Assembly (NCBI GenBank): GCA_015232335.1
Contig: JADFZV010000036.1
Location: 1-33,693 of the forward strand
Origin: Alphaproteobacteria bacterium
GTDB taxonomy: Bacteria; Pseudomonadota; Alphaproteobacteria; Rhodospirillales; WMHbin7
Length of the DNA: 33,693 nt
Direction of reading: 5' to 3'
Part shown: one piece after another, positions 1 through 8,330 of the stretch
Numbering within the stretch: position 1 is the first letter of the stretch
How the letters are laid out: every line of letters starts with the position of its first letter
The notes under the pieces: model-generated
The model's input: the letters and a program-made list of their open reading frames with translations, nothing else
Database searches by the model: none
What the model was told of the DNA's origin: nothing
Made by a program: the position numbers and the translations under genes

Positions 1-33
1 CAGCGCAGGCGCGAGAAGTCCATCGGTTTGTAG
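1..33 (+). CDS. Possible 3' end of an upstream gene (partial)
   Basis: Reading from base 1, ten sense codons ([10 protein letters not shown]) end in TAG 13 bases before the next gene. The window cuts off everything else, so I cannot name the protein. It may simply be non-coding leader sequence of the next gene. Confidence 0.25.
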   Translation, partial: QRRREKSIGL

Positions 34-46
34 AGAGGTCGAGAAG

Positions 47-1879
47 ATGGCGCAGCCCGACGTGATTCCCTATGCCGACGACTATCTTCGGGCGATTCTG
101 GCCAGGGTGCGGACCATTGCCGTGGTGGGCGCCTCGGCCAACTGGAACCGGCCCAGCTTCTTCGTGATGAAATATTTGCAGGAGAAGGGCTATCGCACCA
201 TTCCGGTCAATCCGGGCCTGGCCGGTCAGGACCTGCTGGGCGAAACCGTTTACGCGTCGCTAGCCGACATTCCCGAGCCGGTGGACATGGTCGATATCTT
301 CCGCAATTCCGAGGCGGCGGGGCCGATTACCGACGAGGCCATCCAGATCGGCGCCAAGGTGGTGTGGATGCAACTGGGTGTACTCAATGCCGAGGCGGGG
401 GCGAAGGCTGCTGCTGCGGGCCTTGATGTGGTGATGAACCGCTGCCCCAAGATCGAATTCGGGCGCCTGGGCGGCGAGTTGTCCTGGTCGGGGGTCAATT
501 CCGGTCTGGTGCAGAGCAAGGCCCTGCGCGCCCCCAATATGGCGCCAAGAAGCAAGCAGAACGAGGCCAAGGCGGCGGAGCAGGAACAAGGCGAGAAGCA
601 TGCTTTCGGAATCGAGACGCTGGCCGTGCATGCCGGGGCTAGGCCCGATCCGGTGACCGGGGCGCGCAACGTACCGATCTATCAGACCACCAGCTATGTC
701 TTCGACAATGTCGATCACGCGGCAAATCTGTTCAACCTGCACACCTTCGGCTATATCTATTCGCGCCTGACCAATCCCACGGTGTCGGCCTTGGAAGAGC
801 GCATCGCCACGCTGGAAGGCGGACGAGCCGCGGTCTGCGCCGCCTCGGGCCATGCCGCCCAGTTCTTGACCTTTTTCACACTTTTGGAGCCGGGCGACGA
901 ATTCCTGGCGGCGCGCAATCTGTATGGCGGCTCGCTCACACAGTTCATGCTGTCCTTCAAGAAGCTGGGCTGGACCTGTCATCTGGTCGATCCCAAGGAC
1001 CCAGAGAATTTCAGGGCGGCGCTGACGCCCCGCACCAAGGCCATTTTCGTCGAGGGCCTGGCCAATCCGGGCGGCATCGTGGTCGATCTGGAAGCGGTTT
1101 CCGCCATCGCCAAGGCCGCAGGCATTCCCCTGATCGTCGATAATACGCTGGCCACGCCCTATCTGTGCCGCCCCATCGAATGGGGGGCCGATCTGGTTGT
1201 GCATTCGACCACCAAATTCATTTCCGGCCACGGCACATCGGTCGGCGGCGCTTTGGTGGAATCGGGCAAGTTCGATTGGGCAGCCTCCGACAAGTTCCCC
1301 TCGCTGGCCAAGCCCGAGCCGGCCTATCACGGCCTGACCTTCTATGAAACTTTCGGCGATTTTGCCTTCACCACCAAAGCCCGGGCGGTGGCGCTACGCG
1401 ATTTTGGTCCCGCCATGGCGCCGATGAATGCCTTTCTCACCCTGACCGGGGCCGAGACGCTGCATTTGCGCATCGAACGTCATGTGCAGAACGCTCAAGC
1501 CGTGGCTGAATATCTGCACAAGCATCCCGCCGTGGCCTGGGTTTCCTATGCGGGCCTGCCCTCCAGCCCCTATTATCAATTGGCCAAGAAATATTTCCCC
1601 AAGGGGCCGGGCTCGGTTTTCACCTTCGGGGTCAAGGGCGGCTATGAAGCAGGAATCAAGGTGGTGGAATCGGTGGAACTGTTTTCGCATCTGGCTAATA
1701 TCGGCGATACGCGCAGCCTGATCATTCATCCGGCATCGACCACGCACCGCCAGCTTGCCGACGAGCAGAAGATCGCATCGGGGGCCGGTCCCGACGTGCT
1801 GCGCCTGTCCATCGGTATCGAGAATGTCGATGATCTAATCCGTGACCTCGACCGCGCCTTAAAGCGCGTCCTTGGCTAG
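47..1879 (+). CDS. Fusion of a CoA-binding domain to O-acetylhomoserine sulfhydrylase (MetY-like)
   Basis: The 610-residue protein has two parts. Residues about 15-145 match the small Rossmann CoA-binding family ([12 protein letters not shown] near the start, [12 protein letters not shown] near the end), normally a free protein of about 140 residues. Residues about 190-610 are a complete Cys/Met-metabolism PLP enzyme of the O-acetylhomoserine aminocarboxypropyltransferase type, which makes homocysteine from O-acetylhomoserine and sulfide in the cytoplasm. The PLP lysine is K390 in [17 protein letters not shown] charged linker rich in K, E and Q joins them, and an internal ATG at 539 (M165) could give a separate MetY. 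A purine-rich GAGAGG precedes the start. The 3' end overlaps the convergent EAL gene by 21 bases. The enzyme call is secure; the role of the CoA-binding part is unknown. Confidence 0.9.
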   Translation: MAQPDVIPYADDYLRAILARVRTIAVVGASANWNRPSFFVMKYLQEKGYRTIPVNPGLAGQDLLGETVYASLADIPEPVDMVDIFRNSEAAGPITDEAIQIGAKVVWMQLGVLNAEAGAKAAAAGLDVVMNRCPKIEFGRLGGELSWSGVNSGLVQSKALRAPNMAPRSKQNEAKAAEQEQGEKHAFGIETLAVHAGARPDPVTGARNVPIYQTTSYVFDNVDHAANLFNLHTFGYIYSRLTNPTVSALEERIATLEGGRAAVCAASGHAAQFLTFFTLLEPGDEFLAARNLYGGSLTQFMLSFKKLGWTCHLVDPKDPENFRAALTPRTKAIFVEGLANPGGIVVDLEAVSAIAKAAGIPLIVDNTLATPYLCRPIEWGADLVVHSTTKFISGHGTSVGGALVESGKFDWAASDKFPSLAKPEPAYHGLTFYETFGDFAFTTKARAVALRDFGPAMAPMNAFLTLTGAETLHLRIERHVQNAQAVAEYLHKHPAVAWVSYAGLPSSPYYQLAKKYFPKGPGSVFTFGVKGGYEAGIKVVESVELFSHLANIGDTRSLIIHPASTTHRQLADEQKIASGAGPDVLRLSIGIENVDDLIRDLDRALKRVLG

Positions 1880-2962
1880 CCAGGATTCAAAATCTCGGGC
1901 GGTCATGGGGCGGCCGAACAGATAGCCCTGGGCCAGATTGCAGCCTTGCTCGCTGAGATAATTGGCCTGTTCCACAGTCTCGACACCCTCGGCCACGGTT
2001 TCCAGCCCCAGCGAGCGGGCCAGATTGAGAATGGTTCTGGCGATGGCGGCATCATCGGCGTCGCCCGGCAAATCCATAACGAAGGAGCGGTCGATTTTGA
2101 GCGCCGAAATGGGCAAGCGCTTCAGGTAGCTTAGGCTGGAATAGCCGGTGCCGAAATCGTCCACCGCCACCGAGAAGCCCTTGGCGCGCAGTTCCTTCAA
2201 GATATCGATGGTTTCAGCAGGGTTGCTCATCACTACTGATTCCGTCAGTTCCAGCTCGATATTGGCGGGGTCAACTTTTGTCGTGGCCAGAATTCCCTCG
2301 ATGCGTTCCATCAGATGCAGATCCTGGAACTGGCGGGCCGAGAGATTGATGGCAATGCGCCCGTTCAACTGACCGTTCTGCCGCCAGCGGGCGGCATGGC
2401 GGCAGGCTTCGCTTAAAACCCATTCGCCGATGGGTACGATCAGCCCGGTTTCCTCGGCCAGAGGAATGAAGTCGAGTGGGGAGACCAGCCCGCGCTCAGG
2501 GTTCTTCCATCTGATCAGGGCCTCGGCGCCAGACACTTTGCCGGTCGCCAGAACCACCTTGGGCTGAAAATAGACTTCGAACTCGTCGCGTTCGATGGCG
2601 CGGCGCAGGCTGGCCTCGAGGTCGAGGCGCTCCACCGCTCGGGTGTTCATGCTGGCGTCGAAGAAGCGGAAAGCGTTGCGGCCCGCAGCCTTGGCCTGAT
2701 ACATCGCGGTATCGGCATTCTTCATCAGCGACTTGGCATCCAGTCCGTCCTCGGGGAAGAGGGCGATGCCGAGGCTGGTGGTGACATGAATGTCATGGCC
2801 CTCCAGCGTCAAGGGGGCCACCAACTCGCGAATGATCTTTTCGGCCAGATGGGCCACCTCGGCGGTGCTGGCAAAGTCGGCCTGCACCAACACGAACTCG
2901 TCGCCGCCCAGGCGGGCCAGCGTGTCGCTTTTGCGCACGCAGGATTTCAGACGCTCGGCCAC
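1859..2962 (-). pseudogene. Downstream part of an interrupted PAS-GGDEF-EAL gene: rest of GGDEF plus full EAL domain
   Basis: This is the continuation, in the same frame, of the gene beginning at 5206. It is separated from it by a TAG codon at 2968-2966 and one alanine codon. It holds the GGDEF motif (RLGGDEF, residues 767-771 of the 1115-residue reconstruction), an RKSD inhibitory-site motif just before it, and a complete EAL phosphodiesterase domain. Visible EAL residues are EALIRW (895-897 for EAL), the N of NLSARQF, the E of ELTES, DDFGTGYSSL and LKIDRSFV. All catalytic positions seem intact, so the lesion looks recent. The first possible start after the stop is a GTG at 2962 inside the GGDEF fold with no convincing ribosome site, so separate translation would give a broken GGDEF plus a whole EAL. 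Confidence 0.85.
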
Positions 2963-2965
2963 TGC

Positions 2966-5206
2966 CTACAAAAGCAGGTCGCCGACATCGTGCCCCAGGC
3001 TGTCGTTGATGGTCTTGAAGCGGTCGAGATCGAGGAAAAGGACAGCCAAATGCGAGCGGTCGCGCTGGACCACCTCAAGCGCGTGATCCAGGCGATCTTG
3101 CAATAGCAGGCGGTTGGGCAGGCCGGTCAGCGCGTCATGATAGGCCTGGTGCTTAATATGCTCGTCCTTCTGGCGCAGTTCCGTAACATCGTTGAAAACG
3201 GCAACGTAACGGACAGGTGTTCCTTCAAAATCCTTGATGGCCGTGATGTTTTGCCATTCCAAAAAGGCCTCGCCATTTTTGCGTCGGTTCCATATCTCGC
3301 CCTGCCACGAGCCGGTTTCGCTCAGGATCTTCCACATTGCCTTGTAGAAGTCTTCGTCGTGATGGTCCGATTTCAGAATGCGCGGCGTCTTGCCGATCGC
3401 CTCCTCGGCCTGATAGCCGGTGATCTCGGTAAAGGCCGGATTGACGGAGAGGATGATGCCGTAGCTGTCGGTGATGACGATGCCTTCGATGGTGTTGGTA
3501 TAAACGCTGGCGGCCAGGCGCAACTCGGCCTCTGCCTTACGTTTCTCGCTGATGTCCTCGGCCATCAGCAGCAGATGGTAATTGCCGCCGCTGGTGAAGC
3601 GGACGCAGCGGCAGGCCAGCCATATTTCCTGCCCGAAGCTTGATTTGGTGTGTACCTCGATCTCTTGGGTGTCGCCGTTTTCCAGCACCCGAAGGGCGGC
3701 TTCCTTCATGCCCGAGCGCTGCCAAGATTCGATGGCCAGGAAATTTTGACGCTGCAACTGTTCGACCGAGGCGCCTACGATGCCGGCCATGGCCTGATTG
3801 GCCAGAATGCACTGGCCGCTGGCCCGATAGACGCTGACACCCACGGGGGCTGCCAAAATAGTGCGCTGGTTGAGATCGAGCAGCTCAGCGATGCGCTCTT
3901 CTGCCCGATGTTGTTCGGTGACGTCTTGCAAAACGCCCTGCAGGCGGACAGCCTTGCCGCCCTCGTCCTGAATCACCTCGCCGTGCGAGGCGATATGGCG
4001 CCACTCGCCGTCGGCGTGACGGACCCGGTATTCAATCCGGTAGGACTCCTTGCTTTCCACCACCTCCTTCAATTTGGCTTCCAGGCGGGGCAGGTCGTCG
4101 GGGTGAACCATGTTGAAATAGGCCGAGCGCCATAAGAGGTCGCCCGGCGTCAGCCCGAAGATATGAAAGGTCTCATCCGTCCAGGTCAGTTTGTCGCTGG
4201 CCAGATCCCATATCCAGCCGCCAACTTTGGCCCTGGCCTGGGTGTATTCGAGTTGCCTTTGTGCGTGGCGTTCAGCCGTGAGGAGCCCAAGAAGTTGGCG
4301 AACGACGACGCCGATGCCCAACATAACGGTGATCCAGATTGCAACGCCCTGCAAAGCTTTCTGCCGCCAGGGGGCAAACACCTTTTCGTAGCGCAGGGTA
4401 ACGGCGACGTTCAGGGGAAAACCGTCCAGCTTGGCGTGCGAGATCACACGCTCGATGCCATCGACCGGCGAGCGGTCGATAAAGCTACTCTCGCGCTCGG
4501 GGCCTTGCGCGAATCGAACCGCCGGTTCGGGCTTGGCTCCGATGACAGCGGGGACGTAGGGAGCGCGGCTCATCACTTCGCCAGTCGAATAGAGCAATCC
4601 CACGGAGACGTTGGGCTCGGCGAGCCTTTGCCCATAGGCTGTACTGAAATTCTCGCAATCCACCAAAACCAGGGCGACCCCGATGAATTGCCCACTCCGG
4701 TCGGTCAATTTACGGGTCAGGGCAAAGAAAAAGCGGCCCTTGGTGTTGATGAAAGGCAGGATCGAGGTGATATGCAGCCCGTCCACCAAACCATCCCGGT
4801 GAAGGATGAAATAGTCCCGGCTGCTTAAATCGTCGGGCGACTTTCCGTCCATGGTTTTGTGGCGGATGCGCCCCTTGTCGTCGAGAAGGGTGATCTCGAT
4901 GGGAATCGGTGTCGTGGCCTTGCGCAGTTCGATCAGGGCGCCGACGTCCTGGCGGGCATTGGCCAGCGACGGGTTGGCCTCGATGGCGACAACGAGCTGG
5001 AGAATTTGGTCGAGATTCGTAAGCATCTGTTCCGTATAGACTTTATAGACACGGGCCAGATCGCGGGTTTCCGTGAAGGCCTTCTCCCGCGCCAGCTCCC
5101 GTTCGTTCCAAATCGACAGGCCAAGCAGAATCGTGACGAGCAGGGCAAGCCCCGCGCCGATGATCTTGATCCACCGCTCCAATTTCAGGGGAATTTTAGC
5201 GCCCAT
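2966..5206 (-). CDS. Upstream part of an interrupted membrane PAS-GGDEF-EAL protein (sensor, three PAS, start of GGDEF)
   Basis: The 746-residue product starts with a membrane helix (about 14-33), then a periplasmic Cache-like sensor region (about 40-285, with SSRDYFILHRDG), a second helix (about 286-308) and three PAS domains (about 320-440, 450-565, 570-690). A GGDEF domain then begins (AYHDALTGLPNRLLLQDRL) and breaks off after GHDVGDLLL at an in-frame TAG, before the GGDEF motif itself. The intact protein would be a bifunctional c-di-GMP cyclase/phosphodiesterase controlled by an external ligand. As written, the translated piece can sense but has no active site. Relatives commonly have glutamine at the TAG position (GDLLLQAVAERL), which points to CAG changed to TAG. 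It lies 94 bases downstream of the LOG-family gene on the same strand. Confidence 0.88.
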   Translation of the reverse strand: MGAKIPLKLERWIKIIGAGLALLVTILLGLSIWNERELAREKAFTETRDLARVYKVYTEQMLTNLDQILQLVVAIEANPSLANARQDVGALIELRKATTPIPIEITLLDDKGRIRHKTMDGKSPDDLSSRDYFILHRDGLVDGLHITSILPFINTKGRFFFALTRKLTDRSGQFIGVALVLVDCENFSTAYGQRLAEPNVSVGLLYSTGEVMSRAPYVPAVIGAKPEPAVRFAQGPERESSFIDRSPVDGIERVISHAKLDGFPLNVAVTLRYEKVFAPWRQKALQGVAIWITVMLGIGVVVRQLLGLLTAERHAQRQLEYTQARAKVGGWIWDLASDKLTWTDETFHIFGLTPGDLLWRSAYFNMVHPDDLPRLEAKLKEVVESKESYRIEYRVRHADGEWRHIASHGEVIQDEGGKAVRLQGVLQDVTEQHRAEERIAELLDLNQRTILAAPVGVSVYRASGQCILANQAMAGIVGASVEQLQRQNFLAIESWQRSGMKEAALRVLENGDTQEIEVHTKSSFGQEIWLACRCVRFTSGGNYHLLLMAEDISEKRKAEAELRLAASVYTNTIEGIVITDSYGIILSVNPAFTEITGYQAEEAIGKTPRILKSDHHDEDFYKAMWKILSETGSWQGEIWNRRKNGEAFLEWQNITAIKDFEGTPVRYVAVFNDVTELRQKDEHIKHQAYHDALTGLPNRLLLQDRLDHALEVVQRDRSHLAVLFLDLDRFKTINDSLGHDVGDLLL

Positions 5207-5300
5207 GCTCCCGTCATTTCAGACATATTCCCACCTTGGCGAAAGGTACGTGCTGAGCCGGGGAAGGGCAATAGACAGAATGGAACCAATAAAAATAGGG

Positions 5301-5885
5301 TTAAAATAGATCGGCTCGGCTGACGGCGCTGGGGGTTTGCGAGGCCAGAGCCAGGGGAATGACGTCCTCGACGCGCTCGGCCAGAACATAGAGATCGCGG
5401 TGACGGGGGGCTACGAACCCCGCCTCGATCATCGCGTCGATCATCGCAACCAGGGGGGTCCAAAAGCCGAAGGCGTCAATCAGAACCACGGGCTTGCCAT
5501 GCAGCCCCAGTTGCTTCCAGGTTAGAATCTCGAAGGTTTCATCGAGTGTTCCCAGACCGCCCGGAAGCACGGCGAAGGCGTCGGCCAACTCGAACATGCG
5601 GGCTTTTCTGCTGTGCATGCTATCCACGACGACCAGTTCCGACAGGCCCGTATGGCCGACTTCCATCTTCAAAAGATGTTCGGGGATGACACCCGTGACA
5701 TGGCCGCCATTGCTCAAAACGCCTTCGGCGACGCGGCCCATCAGGCCCACATTGCCCCCGCCATAGACCAGGGATATGCCATGTCCTGCCATCAAGGCGC
5801 CAAGGCGCCCGGCCATTTCGGCCATTTGGGGATTCTTGCCCGCGGAAGAGCCGCAAAAAACGCACAAGGATTTGATGGTGGTCAT
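5301..5885 (-). CDS. LOG family (TIGR00730) Rossmann-fold protein, possible cytokinin-type nucleotide phosphoribohydrolase
   Basis: The 194-residue product has the full LOG signature: FCGSS near the N-terminus, YGGGNVGLMG at 41-50, and PGGLGTLDE at 108-116, the motif once mislabelled lysine decarboxylase. Family members split nucleoside 5'-monophosphates, including cytokinin ribotides, into base and ribose 5-phosphate in the cytoplasm; the bacterial substrate is often unknown. I chose the ATG at 5885 because MTTIKSLCVFCGSS is the usual family N-terminus. The reading frame stays open to 6029, but that extension would run over the promoter and start of the divergent cytochrome gene. No operon partner is evident, although the interrupted GGDEF-EAL gene follows on the same strand. 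Confidence 0.9.
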   Translation of the reverse strand: MTTIKSLCVFCGSSAGKNPQMAEMAGRLGALMAGHGISLVYGGGNVGLMGRVAEGVLSNGGHVTGVIPEHLLKMEVGHTGLSELVVVDSMHSRKARMFELADAFAVLPGGLGTLDETFEILTWKQLGLHGKPVVLIDAFGFWTPLVAMIDAMIEAGFVAPRHRDLYVLAERVEDVIPLALASQTPSAVSRADLF

Positions 5886-5962
5886 CACTTTACCCAGTCG
5901 AGGAAAGGCATCTACAAGCGCTTCCTGTATAGCCCATCGACGGGCCGGGTGCGAGGGGGGGC

Positions 5963-5991
5963 TTGACAGGGAACGGGCTTCAGCCTTTCTG
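5963..5991 (+). promoter_or_regulatory. Probable promoter of the cytochrome c' gene
   Basis: A perfect TTGACA lies at 5963-5968. Seventeen bases on is TTTCTG, a weak -10 element. It is 33 bases upstream of the cytochrome c' start codon and inside the 5' region excluded from the LOG gene. The -35 is convincing and the -10 is not. Confidence 0.4.
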
Positions 5992-6023
5992 TTTGTAACC
6001 GCACCAAAAAAGGAGACCCTTTC

Positions 6024-6485
6024 ATGCATCGTTCCTTAACGTTCGCCGCCTCAGCCCTTGTTTTGTCCACAGTCGGCATCGGAGCCGCCCAGGCCCAGCA
6101 GGCCAAGCCCGAGGATGTTCTGGCCCTGCGCAAGGGCGTCTATCAGGTCGTCAAGGCCAGTTTCGGCCCCATGGCGGGCTTTGCCGACGGCAAGGTCCAG
6201 TTGGATGCCGCCAAGCTGGCCGTGCTGGGAACGCGCCTGGGGGCCGTCGCCCCGATGGCGGCAGATACCTTCCCGGCGGGCTCGGACATGGTGGCCGGGT
6301 CGAAGGCCAAGCCCGAAATCTGGAGCAAGCCCGACGACTTTAAGGCCAAGATGGGTGCTTTCCAGGCTGCGGCGGCCAAGCTGGCCGATCTGGCTAAGGC
6401 GGGCAATCTCGAGGGCGTGAAGGCCCAGGCGCCTGAGGTCGGAAAGACCTGCAAGGCCTGTCACGACGATTACAAGGAAAAGTAA
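6024..6485 (+). CDS. Cytochrome c' (class II c-type cytochrome), periplasmic
   Basis: The 153-residue precursor starts with a Sec signal peptide (hydrophobic residues about 5-22, likely cut after AAQA). The remaining roughly 128 residues are a helical bundle with the haem site at the extreme C-terminus, C143-K-A-C146-H147, the hallmark of cytochromes c'. The family carries a pentacoordinate haem and binds NO or CO; roles in nitrosative stress tolerance are established for some members. AGGAGA lies 7 bases before the ATG, a strong ribosome site. A TTGACA promoter element lies just upstream. A RimI-like gene follows 25 bases after the stop and may be cotranscribed. Confidence 0.93.
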   Translation: MHRSLTFAASALVLSTVGIGAAQAQQAKPEDVLALRKGVYQVVKASFGPMAGFADGKVQLDAAKLAVLGTRLGAVAPMAADTFPAGSDMVAGSKAKPEIWSKPDDFKAKMGAFQAAAAKLADLAKAGNLEGVKAQAPEVGKTCKACHDDYKEK

Positions 6486-6510
6486 GAGCTAGGTCGGCTC
6501 CGCCAGCGGC

Positions 6511-6957
6511 ATGGAAACCGAGATCGATATTGATCTGGCGGGGCAGGCCTATGCCTTCACACTGGCGGCCCTGCATCAGGAAAGTTCTGCCGATGCCTGG
6601 GATGGGGCGGCCTTCGCCGCTCTATTGGCCCAGCCCGGTGTTTTGGCCCTGCTAGCCAAGCGGGGCGGCGAGCCTCTGGGCTTCATTCTGATCCGTTTGG
6701 CCGCCGATGAGGGCGAAATCCTGCATTTCGCGGTCCGTCCGGCCTATCGGCGCCAGCATCTGGGCCAGGCCCTCCTGGACCAGGCCATGCGGATTTTGAC
6801 GGCGCGCGGTGCCCAGCGCCTGTTCCTCGAAGTCGAGGAAACCAATCTTCCCGCCCAAGGGCTTTACCTTCAAGCAGATTTCAAACCAGCCGGAAAACGG
6901 GCGGATTACTACGGTCCCGGCCGCCCGGCCCTGGTCCTGGCGAAGAATCTTGAATGA
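6511..6957 (+). CDS. RimI-like GNAT N-acetyltransferase
   Basis: The 148-residue protein has the GNAT fold: strand LHFAVRPAYR leading into the acetyl-CoA pyrophosphate loop RRQHLGQALL (about 80-89), then LEVEETNLPAQGLY (about 106-119), where RimI enzymes place the catalytic Glu and the Asn/Tyr pair. RimI acetylates the N-terminus of ribosomal protein S18, though related enzymes have wider targets. The loop has H and Q where the consensus has G and glycine-like residues, so the exact substrate is uncertain. There is no strong ribosome site; the start is taken from the short 25-base gap after the cytochrome gene. Its place just before rpsU is at least consistent with a ribosome-related role. 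Confidence 0.82.
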   Translation: METEIDIDLAGQAYAFTLAALHQESSADAWDGAAFAALLAQPGVLALLAKRGGEPLGFILIRLAADEGEILHFAVRPAYRRQHLGQALLDQAMRILTARGAQRLFLEVEETNLPAQGLYLQADFKPAGKRADYYGPGRPALVLAKNLE

Positions 6958-6963
6958 GTATGC

Positions 6964-6992
6964 TTGGCAAGCCCGATTAGCTGTGCTAGAAA
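6964..6992 (+). promoter_or_regulatory. Possible promoter of rpsU
   Basis: TTGGCA at 6964-6969 and TAGAAA at 6987-6992 are 17 bases apart, in the 101-base gap before rpsU. A separate promoter is plausible because rpsU is usually expressed far more than a GNAT gene. The match is moderate. Confidence 0.4.
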
Positions 6993-7043
6993 CCCCGCCT
7001 TTCCAGGACGCATGGGGCGGCCTGGGGGCGCTTTAGCTTTTGG

Positions 7044-7049
7044 AAGGAG
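7044..7049 (+). promoter_or_regulatory. Ribosome binding site that fixes the rpsU start
   Basis: AAGGAG ends 9 bases before the GTG at 7059 but only 3 bases before the in-frame TTG at 7053. The spacing favours GTG, giving [10 protein letters not shown], the standard S21 N-terminus. Confidence 0.7.
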
Positions 7050-7058
7050 CGGTTGCCC

Positions 7059-7262
7059 GTGCAGGTTCTCGTCCGTGACAACAATGTCGATCAGGCCCTC
7101 AAGGCGCTTAAGAAGAAGATGCAGCGCGAGGGGATCTTCCGCGAGATGAAGCTGCGCCGCAACTTTGAGAAGCCTTCCGAGCGCAAGGCCCGCGAAAAGG
7201 CCGAGGCCGTGCGTCGGGCCCGCAAGCTGGAGCGCAAGCGCCTGGAGCGCGAGGGCTTCTAG
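7059..7262 (+). CDS. rpsU: 30S ribosomal protein S21
   Basis: The 67-residue, very basic protein has the S21 pattern throughout: [20 protein letters not shown] at the N-terminus, then [19 protein letters not shown], and a lysine/arginine-rich C-terminal helix ending REGF. S21 sits on the platform of the 30S subunit and helps recognition of messenger RNA starts. Start is GTG, chosen by the spacing of AAGGAG and by family length. It ends with TAG and is followed by a rho-independent terminator 27 bases on, so it closes this transcription unit. Confidence 0.96.
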   Translation: MQVLVRDNNVDQALKALKKKMQREGIFREMKLRRNFEKPSERKAREKAEAVRRARKLERKRLEREGF

Positions 7263-7289
7263 CCTTTCTCTCCATCCTACGGAATCAGG

Positions 7290-7322
7290 GCCCCGATCCT
7301 TAAAGGACCGGGGCTTTCCGTT
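7290..7322 (+). terminator. Rho-independent terminator after rpsU
   Basis: GCCCCGATCC (7290-7299), a TTAAA loop, then GGACCGGGGC (7305-7314) form a 10-pair GC-rich stem with one mismatch, followed by TTTCCGTTT. Confidence 0.8.
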
Positions 7323-7399
7323 TCTGCTGGAGCATGATCGTTCGCTAAAACAAATCTGGCTCTTCGACGCGGCAAGTGGAATCCGTAACTTTTGCCCGC

Positions 7400-7476
7400 G
7401 TCATGGCCGGGCTTGACCCGGCCATCCATGTTGTGTCCGCAAAAGCGTGGATGCCCGGCTCAAGGCCGGGCATGAC
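7400..7476. repeat. Paired-hairpin palindromic repeat (alphaproteobacterial intergenic type)
   Basis: Two 31-base arms (7400-7430 and 7446-7476) are inverted copies with 26 of 31 positions matching. Each arm is itself a perfect hairpin: ATGGCCGGG with loop CTTGA and return CCCGGCCAT (7403-7425), and ATGCCCGGC with loop TCAAG and return GCCGGGCAT (7451-7473). Elements of this look are scattered between genes in many alphaproteobacterial genomes. I saw no second copy in this window. The rest of the 379-base gap between rpsU and the next gene shows the terminator, a possible promoter and nothing coding that I can support. Confidence 0.75.
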
Positions 7477-7592
7477 AGTTTTTAAGGCGAATTTCAGACG
7501 CGTCAGCAATTCCACTTCCAATGTCGGAGAGCCACAAATCTATAGCGCAGGTTCACATCTAGAAAGTGCCGCCATAAAGCGGCGGCGTTTTC

Positions 7593-7621
7593 TTGCGACC
7601 TGCGCTAGGCAGGGCTATTCT
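7593..7621 (+). promoter_or_regulatory. Possible promoter of the MBL hydrolase / aldehyde dehydrogenase operon
   Basis: TTGCGA (7593-7598) and TATTCT (7616-7621) are 17 bases apart, ending 20 bases before the start codon of the MBL gene. A GC-rich inverted repeat (GCCGCC...GGCGGC, about 7569-7587) lies just upstream and could be the tail of an older terminator. The match is moderate. Confidence 0.35.
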
Positions 7622-7641
7622 TGTCTTGAACAGAACTGGGG

Positions 7642-8319
7642 ATGCGCATGACCTATCGTAGCGACTTCACCTTTGGCAAGCTGGCGCTGTCGCGCATCGT
7701 CACCAATCCTCCCTGGTTCGAAAACGCCTATGTGGTGCGCGATCCGGTCGCCAAGTCCTCGGTCATCATCGATCCGGGCGGCAATGCGGACAGTCTGTGG
7801 TCGGCCTCGCGCGAGGACGGCTGCGACCTTGCCGCCATTTGGCTGACGCACGGCCATTTCGACCATCTGGGAGGTGTTGCCGATCTTCAGGATATGAAGG
7901 ATGTGCCTTGCTTCGCGCACAGAGACGAAAAGCCCATCATCGACGCTCAGCCCTCCTGGTCGGCTTCCATGCTGCCGCAAGCGGTTCGAGCCCCTCGCAA
8001 CATGACATGGCTAGAGGGCGATGCGCCCGGCCTGACATTGGGAAGCCATGACATACGCGCCATCGCCACGCCGGGTCATACCCCGGGCGGCGTCTGTTTC
8101 GATTTCGGCGCTTTTGTCATCACCGGCGACACGCTGTTCAATCAGGGCGTGGGACGCACCGATCTTCCCGGCGGCAGCGGGGCAGTGTTGAAAGCGTCGA
8201 TCGAGCGGCTGTTGAAGATGCTTGCACCTGATGTGCAACTCTTCGCGGGTCATGGCGAGGAATGGACGGTCGAGGACGCCAAGCCCTGGTGGAGCCAGAT
8301 GGGCAGCTATTTTTTCTAA
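7642..8319 (+). CDS. MBL-fold metallo-hydrolase, glyoxalase II-like
   Basis: The 225-residue protein carries the metallo-beta-lactamase metal site: THGHFDHLGG (H70, H72, D74, H75), H146 in ATPGHTPGG, D163 in TGDTLF, and H204 in FAGHGEEWT. This is the two-metal pattern of glyoxalase II-like thioesterases, which hydrolyse thioesters such as S-lactoylglutathione in the cytoplasm. It lacks the extra C-terminal substrate domain of true glyoxalase II, so the substrate is open. Two ATGs lie two codons apart (7642, 7648). The aldehyde dehydrogenase gene starts 11 bases after the stop, so the two are probably one operon, perhaps handling reactive aldehydes or their thioesters (inference). Confidence 0.88.
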   Translation: MRMTYRSDFTFGKLALSRIVTNPPWFENAYVVRDPVAKSSVIIDPGGNADSLWSASREDGCDLAAIWLTHGHFDHLGGVADLQDMKDVPCFAHRDEKPIIDAQPSWSASMLPQAVRAPRNMTWLEGDAPGLTLGSHDIRAIATPGHTPGGVCFDFGAFVITGDTLFNQGVGRTDLPGGSGAVLKASIERLLKMLAPDVQLFAGHGEEWTVEDAKPWWSQMGSYFF

Positions 8320-8330
8320 AGGATAGGGCC

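Noticed and set aside
1..46. Possible SAM-type riboswitch before metY
   Set aside because: Only 46 bases of leader are visible and no riboswitch core can be recognised in them.
260..1330. Long open frame of 356 codons on the strand opposite metY
   Set aside because: It is a shadow of the metY codon bias in GC-rich DNA; the protein has no recognisable motif and no ribosome site.
5886..6029. N-terminal extension of the LOG-family gene
   Set aside because: It would add 48 non-conserved residues, cover the cytochrome c' promoter and run into that gene's start; MTTIKSLCVFCGSS is the expected family start.
7566..7600. GC-rich inverted repeat before the MBL gene as a terminator
   Set aside because: The stem is only about six pairs, the following T-run is interrupted, and no gene ends just upstream; noted only as context for the promoter.
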